Source: Terriglobales bacterium (GTDB lineage: Bacteria > Acidobacteriota > Terriglobia > Terriglobales > Acidobacteriaceae). Taken from it: 37,963 nt of DNA. Both the position numbers and the translations under genes were made by a program. How positions within the stretch are numbered: the first letter of the stretch is position 1; each line of letters opens with the position of its first letter. A model generated the notes under the pieces. The model ran no database searches, was not told the DNA's origin, and was given only the letters and a program-made list of their open reading frames with translations. The DNA is taken from assembly GCA_035937135.1 (NCBI GenBank), contig DASYVL010000083.1, positions 1 to 37,963 of the forward strand, given 5' to 3'. Positions 30,718 through 37,963 of this stretch are shown one piece after another.

Positions 30718-31212
30718 CTAGAGGTAATTCCAGGAGAGCAGGGTGTCGCACTCGGTGGCGGCACGGTAGGTGAGCTGTACGCGGCGGCCGGTCTGGAGTT
30801 GGCTCTGGACGTTGCCGCAGAGGCTGAGCAGGTAGGAGGTGGCGGCCCCGTCGGGGGTGAAGGTGACCAGCGACTTGTTGGGCACGCCGACCGCCGCCTC
30901 GAAGTATTGGATGTTGCGGATCACGCCGCTCTCGGTGCGGGTCTCGCCGGCGGCTGCGGCGGGGGCAGCGCCCACGCGCACCGGCGCCTTGGACGCGGCG
31001 CCCGCTCCCTTCAGAAAGCGGTGGTAGAACTCCAGCAGCAGATCGAGCGAGAAGATGCCGGAGATGGTCAGCAGGATGAGGATGGTGAACAGGGAATCGA
31101 CGGTGAAGACGGAGGTGCGCCACAGGATCCAGCCCACGCCGGCGAGCGGAGCGGCGGTCAGCAGCAGGGCGGCGAGGAGTTCGGCGGTTCCGGATGGCTG
31201 GCGGTCGGACAT
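30718..31212 (-). CDS. Small membrane protein of unknown function
   Basis: A 164-residue protein. Two membrane helices, about 13-31 (LLAALLLTAAPLAGVGWIL) and 37-58 (VDSLFTILILLTISGIFSL), are followed by an Ala-rich linker and a soluble domain of about 75 residues (RNIQYFEAAVGVPNKSLVTF, SYLLSLCGNVQSQLQTG). It was not recognised as a known family. It is on the same strand as mnmG and rsmG and lies between them with dispersed repeats on both sides. Confidence 0.7.
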   Translation of the reverse strand: MSDRQPSGTAELLAALLLTAAPLAGVGWILWRTSVFTVDSLFTILILLTISGIFSLDLLLEFYHRFLKGAGAASKAPVRVGAAPAAAAGETRTESGVIRNIQYFEAAVGVPNKSLVTFTPDGAATSYLLSLCGNVQSQLQTGRRVQLTYRAATECDTLLSWNYL

Positions 31213-31302
31213 TGCTTCAAAAAGACGGCCGCGGTCACGCCACGGCCCGCCCTAGTTGTGCCACAGGCGGGCTTCAGATGCAAACGGTATGCAGAAATGC
31301 AT

Positions 31303-31329
31303 GGATTCTTCGCTTCGCTCAGAATGACA
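31303..31329 (-). repeat. Dispersed repeat, short copy
   Basis: On the minus strand TGTCATTCTGAGCGAAGCGA then AGAATCC; it lacks the middle part. Just upstream of the unknown membrane gene, about 21 bp from the next copy. Confidence 0.65.
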
Positions 31330-31350
31330 ACGGGAAAGGGTTCTGGCGAG

Positions 31351-31394
31351 GTAGGGGTCCTTCGACTCGCCCACTCGCGCTGCTCGGGGCTCGC

Positions 31395-31406
<12 letters not shown>
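31351..31406 (-). repeat. Dispersed repeat that supplies the mnmG stop codon
   Basis: On the minus strand CCTTGTCATCCTGAGCGAGC to GTCGAAGGACCCCTACC. The TGA of its CATCCTGAG is the stop codon of mnmG (31397-31395), and the last residues LSS are read from it. Confidence 0.82.
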
Positions 31407-33530
<2,124 letters not shown>

Positions 33531-33623
33531 TCTAGCAACTGAAGGAAATTTGCAGGCGAAGCGCACCTTACTTGTGTCCTGGGGCGTGTAGAATGTTCCG
33601 GCCGTCCAGGCTGGAGTCCACCC

Positions 33624-34688
33624 ATGGGCCGCCGCACCAAAAACCGCATCGAGCTGGTTCTCCCCGTGCGCGTCTGGGGGATGGATGCCAGTGGCAAGCC
33701 CTTCTCCCAGCTCGCCAACACCATCGACATCAGCCACGACGGCGCGCGTTTAGCCGGGGTGCGCGGCCTGATCACGCTGGGCGAGGTAATCGGGCTCCAG
33801 TACAAACTTCAGAAAGCGCGCTGCAAGGTGGTTTGGGTGGGGCGTCCCGGGACTGCCAAGCACGACCAGATCGCGATCGAGTATCTGGAGAAAGAAAAGA
33901 ACATCTGGGCGCTGGAACTTCACCGCGACTCCCTGGTGGACGAGTTCGAAGTCGCGGGCTCTAAGAAGGAAGAGAACCGCGGGCACCAGCGCCTGAGTTG
34001 CAGCGGCGGTGTGGAGGTGCGCACCAAGCCGGATGCCCCCATGCTCTGGACCGAGCTCGCCGACATCAGCCGCTGCGGGTGCTACCTGCAGACGACGTCG
34101 GCGCTGCCGGTGAAGACGCACACTGAGTTGCTGATCCGCGCCGACGACATCGAGATCTCCTCTCCCGTGGTCGTCCGCACCTGCCATCCCGGAGTGGGCA
34201 TGGGGCTGGAATTCACCGAGACGGACGCGGAGAACAAGCAGCGCCTGCACGAATTGATCGAGCACCTGGGAGGCACGAGCCAGCCGCCGGAGGAGGCGTC
34301 CAAGCTCCACCGGGAAGAGATTGGGCAGCGCCTGCAGAAGGCCAGCGCGGAGCTGCGCGACCTGGAGGAAATGCTCCTTTCCGAAGACGTGGACGCGGAG
34401 GTGCTGGGCGAGTTCCGGGAGGCGCTGGGCCACGCGCGCCACAGCGCCTGGGCGGTGCAGCAGTGGATGGAACTCCACGCCAAACACGACGACTCCTTCC
34501 CGATCATCTCCTTCCTGAACGGGGAGCGCGTGCGGCTGGTGACCTTGATGTGCCAGCACCTGGCGAAGGACATCCAGGCGGTGCAGCTCGAAGTCCCCAA
34601 GCAGGAGATCGCGGCCCTGATCCGCGCGGTCGAGGACCTCTTCCAGAATTGGCCCGGTGGTGAACCAGCACCGGAGGAGAAGAAGTAA
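33624..34688 (+). CDS. Tandem PilZ-domain protein with helical C-terminal domain
   Basis: A 354-residue protein with two PilZ domains in a row. First: RTKNR (Arg4, Arg8) with [14 protein letters not shown], the R-x3-R and D-x-S-x2-G pattern of c-di-GMP binders. Second (about 118-215): [15 protein letters not shown] with [13 protein letters not shown]. The C-terminal 130 residues are helical ([40 protein letters not shown]) and are not a family I can name. It has no membrane segment, so it should be a cytosolic c-di-GMP receptor. GGAG at 33613-33616 lies 7 nt before the ATG. It is divergent from mnmG. Confidence 0.87.
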   Translation: MGRRTKNRIELVLPVRVWGMDASGKPFSQLANTIDISHDGARLAGVRGLITLGEVIGLQYKLQKARCKVVWVGRPGTAKHDQIAIEYLEKEKNIWALELHRDSLVDEFEVAGSKKEENRGHQRLSCSGGVEVRTKPDAPMLWTELADISRCGCYLQTTSALPVKTHTELLIRADDIEISSPVVVRTCHPGVGMGLEFTETDAENKQRLHELIEHLGGTSQPPEEASKLHREEIGQRLQKASAELRDLEEMLLSEDVDAEVLGEFREALGHARHSAWAVQQWMELHAKHDDSFPIISFLNGERVRLVTLMCQHLAKDIQAVQLEVPKQEIAALIRAVEDLFQNWPGGEPAPEEKK

Positions 34689-34692
34689 GCCC

Positions 34693-34730
34693 GGGCGCAT
34701 TCGCCGGTGGTGCCTCTGCGCCCCTTTTCC
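34693..34730 (+). terminator. Candidate terminator after the PilZ gene
   Basis: GGGCGCA (34693-34699) pairs with TGCGCCC (34717-34723) with a 17-nt loop, followed by CTTTTCC. The large loop and short T-run keep confidence low. Confidence 0.4.
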
Positions 34731-34731
34731 G

Positions 34732-34743
34732 TATATTGAAGGC
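34732..34743 (+). promoter_or_regulatory. Candidate -10 box of the thioesterase gene, leaderless
   Basis: TATATT at 34732-34737 is 6 nt before the ATG at 34744. There is no clear -35 or ribosome site. Confidence 0.4.
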
Positions 34744-35130
34744 ATGGCAAGACCCGTCCCCATCGGCGCGCGCGGCGAAGCGGAAGAGCGCGTCGAGTTC
34801 AAGCACACCCTAACCTCTCATCACGAAATGCTGCCGCCGGTGTACTCCACCCCGGACATGATCCGGCTGATGGAGACGGCGGCTTTCCACGCCCTGCATC
34901 CCTACTGCGAGGGGGATGAGATCAGTGTCGGCACGGCCATCCACATCGAGCACCGGGCCTCGGCCGGGATCGGGACGGTGGCGCGGGCGGAGGCGGTGCT
35001 GGAGTCCTTCGACGGGCGCTTCTACGTGCTGCGCGTCTCGGTGCGCAACGGCGAGCAGGAGCTCGGCCGGGGCACGGTCACCCGGGCCGTCGTCAGCCTG
35101 GCAAGGATCCGGGAGAAGACGGGGAAGTAG
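34744..35130 (+). CDS. FlK-like hotdog thioesterase
   Basis: A 128-residue hotdog-fold protein of the type of fluoroacetyl-CoA thioesterase FlK. The order of motifs fits: PPVYSTPDMIRLMETAAFHA, GDEISVGTAIHIEHRASAG, then AVLESFDGRFYVLRVSVRNG and LGRGTVTRAVVSLARI. The Thr, Glu and His positions used by FlK have plausible counterparts (Thr in YSTP, Glu in MIRLMETAA, His in HIEHRAS), but this needs a structural alignment. Substrate is probably some small or medium acyl-CoA, not fluoroacetyl-CoA. The ORF extends upstream to 34657, but that part overlaps the PilZ gene. The TAG stop is part of a 28-bp palindrome. Confidence 0.85.
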   Translation: MARPVPIGARGEAEERVEFKHTLTSHHEMLPPVYSTPDMIRLMETAAFHALHPYCEGDEISVGTAIHIEHRASAGIGTVARAEAVLESFDGRFYVLRVSVRNGEQELGRGTVTRAVVSLARIREKTGK

Positions 35131-35154
35131 AGACGTTGCATGCAACGTCTCTAC
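35127..35154. repeat. Perfect 28-bp palindrome overlapping the thioesterase stop
   Basis: GTAGAGACGTTGCA (35127-35140) is followed at once by its exact reverse complement (35141-35154). The TAG stop (35128-35130) lies in the left half. I recall closely similar palindromes scattered in cyanobacterial and other genomes, which would make it a mobile-like palindromic repeat; only one copy is in this window. Confidence 0.9.
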
Positions 35155-35324
35155 GGCTCATTTCGCCGGGGCGGGCGCCGACCCGCCCAACTCATGACGC
35201 GCACCTTGGGCATGGAAGGCTCCGGGAGCGCAGGTTGCGCCACATAACGATTTGGAATGTTCCTAGGGAGAGCGCCTGTATAGCAAGAGGAGGACGAGAG
35301 GTCAAGCCAAAGGGTCACCCGAGC
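35155..35324. other. Spacer with no recognised gene
   Basis: About 170 bp between the palindrome and the kinase promoter. It holds no ORF of coding character. GCATGGAAGGCTCCGGGAGC and a CATAACGATTTGG stretch are seen, but nothing I can name. Confidence 0.4.
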
Positions 35325-35330
35325 TATAAT
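35325..35330 (+). promoter_or_regulatory. -10 box of the kinase gene
   Basis: A perfect TATAAT ends 11 nt before the ATG at 35342; no -35 match is obvious and no Shine-Dalgarno follows. Confidence 0.5.
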
Positions 35331-35341
35331 GCGCGGCACTC

Positions 35342-37963
35342 ATGTCCATCGCCGCCGGAACCAAGTTTGGCCCTTATGAGATTCTCTCGCCGGTAGGCGC
35401 GGGCGGGATGGGCGAGGTGTATCGCGCGCGCGACACGCGGCTCGACCGCACCGTCGCTATCAAGGTCCTGCCCCAGCATCTCTCCGACAATCCTGCGCTC
35501 AAGCAGCGCCTGGAACGCGAAGCGAAATCGGTCTCCAACCTGTCGCATCCCAACATCTGCACCCTCTACGACGTGGGCGAGCAGGGTGGCGCCGCCTTCC
35601 TGGTGCTGGAGTTCCTGGAAGGCGAAACCCTGGAGCAGCGGTTGGAGCGCGGGCCGCTGCCGGCGGAGCAGGTGCTGCGGCTGGCCATCGAGATCACCGA
35701 CGCGCTGGAAACGGCGCACAAGCAGGGAATCATCCACCGCGACCTGAAGCCTTCGAACGTCATGCTCACCAAGTCGGGCGCCAAGCTGATGGACTTCGGC
35801 CTGGCCAAGCTGACGGAACAACCGGCGCCCATGGCGGCCGCGCTCAGCGAGCTGACGGCGGAGAACCGCAAGCTGACCGCCGAAGGCACCATCATGGGGA
35901 CGTTCCAATACATGGCGCCGGAGCAGCTCGAGGGCCGCGAAGCGGACGCGCGCACCGACATCTTCGCTCTGGGCATGGTGGTCTACGAGGCGGCGACGGG
36001 GCGGCCGGCGTTCACGGGTAAGACCAGGGCCAGCCTGATCGCCTCCATCCTGTCGTCGGAGCCGCCGGCCATCACCACCTTGCAGCCCATGACCCCGCCG
36101 GCGCTGGAGCGGGTGGTGAAGACCTGCCTGGCCAAAGACCCGGACGAGCGCTTCCAGACGGCGCACGATCTGAACCTGCAACTGCACTGGATCCTGGAGG
36201 GCGGCTCGCAGGCGGGAGTCGCAGCTCCGGTGGCGGCGCAGCGGCTTCTGCGCAAGCGCCTGCTGCTGGCAGCTGCGGGGGTCGGCTGGGCGGCGGCGTT
36301 GGCTGCGGCAATCACGGCGGTGGTCCTGAGTGGGCATCTGCGGCAGAGAGAGCGGCCGCTCGCGGCCGAGATTAGCCCTCCGCCCGGGATGGTTTTCGTC
36401 GGAGCGCTTCTCGGTGCGCCTGCCATCTCACCCGACGAGACCAAGCTGGCGTTTGTAGCCGGCAACCCCAAAGGCGCGCGGCTCTGGGTCCGCGACCTGG
36501 CCTCGGGTCGGACGGACGCGCTGGAAGGCACCGAGGGCGCCGCCTTCGTCTTCTGGTCCCCCGACAGCCGCTCGGTCGCCTTCTTCTCGGGCGGCAAGCT
36601 GAAGAAGATCGAGGCTGCAGGCGGCCCGGTGCAGATCCTTTGCGACGCGCCCGAGGGGCGCGGCGGCAGTTGGAGCCCGAACGGCACCATCATCTTCACG
36701 CCCAACATCTATGAATCGCTGTACCGCGTCCCCGAGGGCGGGGGAACGCCGGAGAAGGTGACCAATGCCAAGGCGGCATGGACGCACCGCAATCCCTACT
36801 TCCTGCCTGACGGCGAGCACTTTCTGTTCATCAGGCGCGAACCCGCGGGAACGGTGGCCGGCAGTCTCTACGCCGGCTCGCTGAAGGGCGGCGAGCCCAA
36901 GCAGGTGCTGGAGCGCGCCTCCAACGCGCAGTATTCGGGCGGCTACCTGCTCTACCTGAAGGACGGCAACCTGGTGGCGCAGCAGTTCGACCTGGGCAGC
37001 CTGAAGGTGAAGGGCAGCCCCATCGCGGTGGCCGAGAAGGTGGATTACTGGAACGCGCGCGATATGGCGTACTTTGCCGCCTCTGGCAGCGGCATGCTGC
37101 TGTACCGCAAGAGCGTCTCCACCTCCACGCAGGCGACATGGATGGACCGCGGCGGCCGCGAGCTGGAGAAAGTGGGCGAGCCGGGGCTGTACTTTGATCC
37201 GCAACTATCCGCGGATGGCAGCAAACTGGCGCTGGCCCGGGTGGACAAGGATTCGCAGAACGCGGACGTCTGGGTGGTGGACCTGAAGCGCAATAACATG
37301 TCGCGGGCGACCTTCGCCGAGGCGGCAAACCTCAGCTACGCCCTCTCTCCGGACGGAAACATGGTTGCGGTCGACACGAACAGCAACGGCTCGCACGGCC
37401 AGCTCTGGACGCAGCCCATCAGCGGCGCGGGAACTCAGCAGAACCTGGTGGACTCCCCCTCCTGGCTGACTGTGACCGATTGGTCCCGCGACGGGCGCTA
37501 CCTGTTCGGAGACGTGCAGGAGAACAAGACCCGGGAAGACGTCTTCTTCGTTGACCTGAAAGGCGACCGCAAGCTCACCAAGTTCCTTCAAAGTCCCGCG
37601 TCCGAGCAGGGGGCCAAGCTTTCGCCCAACGGCAAATGGCTGGCCTACCAGTCGGATGAATCCGGGCGCGCGGAAGTTTACGTCGCCGCGTTCCCGGGAC
37701 CGGGAAGCAAGTGGCAGATCTCCAACGGGGGCGGCGGGAACCCACAGTGGAGCCACGACGACAAGGAACTCTACTTCATCGGCGGCACCAAGCTCATGAC
37801 AGTGCCCATCTCGGATCCCGCGACCTTCCAGTTCGGCACGCCGCAGGAGTTGCCCCTGCCCCCGGAGAGCGTGGCCTTCGCGCCCGGGCCCACCTCAGAC
37901 CGCTTCCTGGTCCTGAAGCCTGCCGGCAAGCCCGAGGCTTCGCCCATCCACGTAGTACTGAAC
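35342..37963 (+). CDS. Membrane Ser/Thr kinase with C-terminal beta-propeller (3' end missing)
   Basis: An 874-codon open frame that runs off the right edge. N-terminal PknB-type kinase: glycine loop GAGGMG (19-24), Lys41 in AIKVL, HRDLKPSN at 132-139, DFG at 151-153 and APE at 192-194, so it should be active. A membrane helix follows at about 306-328 (LLLAAAGVGWAAALAAAITAVV). The rest is a TolB/PD40-like propeller with repeated SPDETKLAF, SPDSRSVAFF, SADGSKLALA, SPDGNMVAVD, SPNGKWLAY and SHDDKELYF. This kinase-plus-propeller design is common in Acidobacteriota, the propeller probably sensing outside the membrane. The window ends at HVVLN, close to where relatives stop. Confidence 0.93.
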   Translation, partial: MSIAAGTKFGPYEILSPVGAGGMGEVYRARDTRLDRTVAIKVLPQHLSDNPALKQRLEREAKSVSNLSHPNICTLYDVGEQGGAAFLVLEFLEGETLEQRLERGPLPAEQVLRLAIEITDALETAHKQGIIHRDLKPSNVMLTKSGAKLMDFGLAKLTEQPAPMAAALSELTAENRKLTAEGTIMGTFQYMAPEQLEGREADARTDIFALGMVVYEAATGRPAFTGKTRASLIASILSSEPPAITTLQPMTPPALERVVKTCLAKDPDERFQTAHDLNLQLHWILEGGSQAGVAAPVAAQRLLRKRLLLAAAGVGWAAALAAAITAVVLSGHLRQRERPLAAEISPPPGMVFVGALLGAPAISPDETKLAFVAGNPKGARLWVRDLASGRTDALEGTEGAAFVFWSPDSRSVAFFSGGKLKKIEAAGGPVQILCDAPEGRGGSWSPNGTIIFTPNIYESLYRVPEGGGTPEKVTNAKAAWTHRNPYFLPDGEHFLFIRREPAGTVAGSLYAGSLKGGEPKQVLERASNAQYSGGYLLYLKDGNLVAQQFDLGSLKVKGSPIAVAEKVDYWNARDMAYFAASGSGMLLYRKSVSTSTQATWMDRGGRELEKVGEPGLYFDPQLSADGSKLALARVDKDSQNADVWVVDLKRNNMSRATFAEAANLSYALSPDGNMVAVDTNSNGSHGQLWTQPISGAGTQQNLVDSPSWLTVTDWSRDGRYLFGDVQENKTREDVFFVDLKGDRKLTKFLQSPASEQGAKLSPNGKWLAYQSDESGRAEVYVAAFPGPGSKWQISNGGGGNPQWSHDDKELYFIGGTKLMTVPISDPATFQFGTPQELPLPPESVAFAPGPTSDRFLVLKPAGKPEASPIHVVLN

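Noticed and set aside
35324-36337. 337-codon minus-strand ORF across the kinase domain
   Set aside because: Antisense to intact kinase motifs; Arg/His/Gln-rich.

Overview
The window is about 38 kb of high-GC bacterial chromosome. The gene content and style point to an Acidobacteriota (Terriglobia/Koribacter-like) genome. The clues are an LPS-assembly LptD, so a Gram-negative outer membrane; an energised TonB/ExbB/ExbD system; a PknB-type kinase fused to a beta-propeller; PilZ proteins; dense intergenic repeats; and many genes with a -10 box almost at the start codon. That placement is inference from protein style, not from a marker search. No rRNA, tRNA, CRISPR array, transposase or phage gene was seen.

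Layout, left to right. 1-3.9 kb: the N-terminus of a UvrD/PcrA helicase, a four-helix-bundle gene between repeat arrays, a DUF971 protein, rpmB (L28), ridA and the (p)ppGpp enzyme rel. 3.9-10.4 kb: a zinc-ribbon membrane protein, a TIGR01777 epimerase, a half-size TauE/SafE protein, gltX, pgi and an RDD membrane protein. 10.5-16 kb, plus strand: lptD, larE, a DsbA-like lipoprotein and a SurA-like lipoprotein, mostly an envelope-biogenesis group. 16-21.8 kb, minus strand: a biotin carrier and biotin carboxylase pair, then tonB-exbB-exbD-exbD with a TPR lipoprotein at the end. 21.9-26.6 kb: the classic tgt-yajC-secD-secF run. 26.7-33.5 kb: parB, parA, two perfect parS palindromes, an AT-richer structured spacer, rsmG (gidB), two unknown genes and mnmG (gidA). 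The gid-par arrangement is typical of the replication-origin region. 33.6 kb to the end: a tandem PilZ protein, an FlK-like thioesterase and a Ser/Thr kinase cut by the window edge.

The most unusual layer is the repeats. Two kinds recur. The first is a 40-70 bp element that begins TCATCCTGAG, ends GAAGGACC and often carries a variable GC hairpin in its middle (15 copies noted). The second is short degenerate arrays with periods of 7, 8, 9 or 10 bp, sometimes in inverted pairs, like the heptameric STRR repeats of cyanobacteria. They are not only intergenic. mnmG carries three in-frame repeat-derived segments and takes its stop codon from a fourth; rsmG carries one; several other genes (DUF971, pgi, RDD, accC, the thioesterase) end inside a repeat; and the gltX N-terminus runs through one. 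The four-helix-bundle gene is bracketed by inverted octamer arrays, as if it were a cassette.
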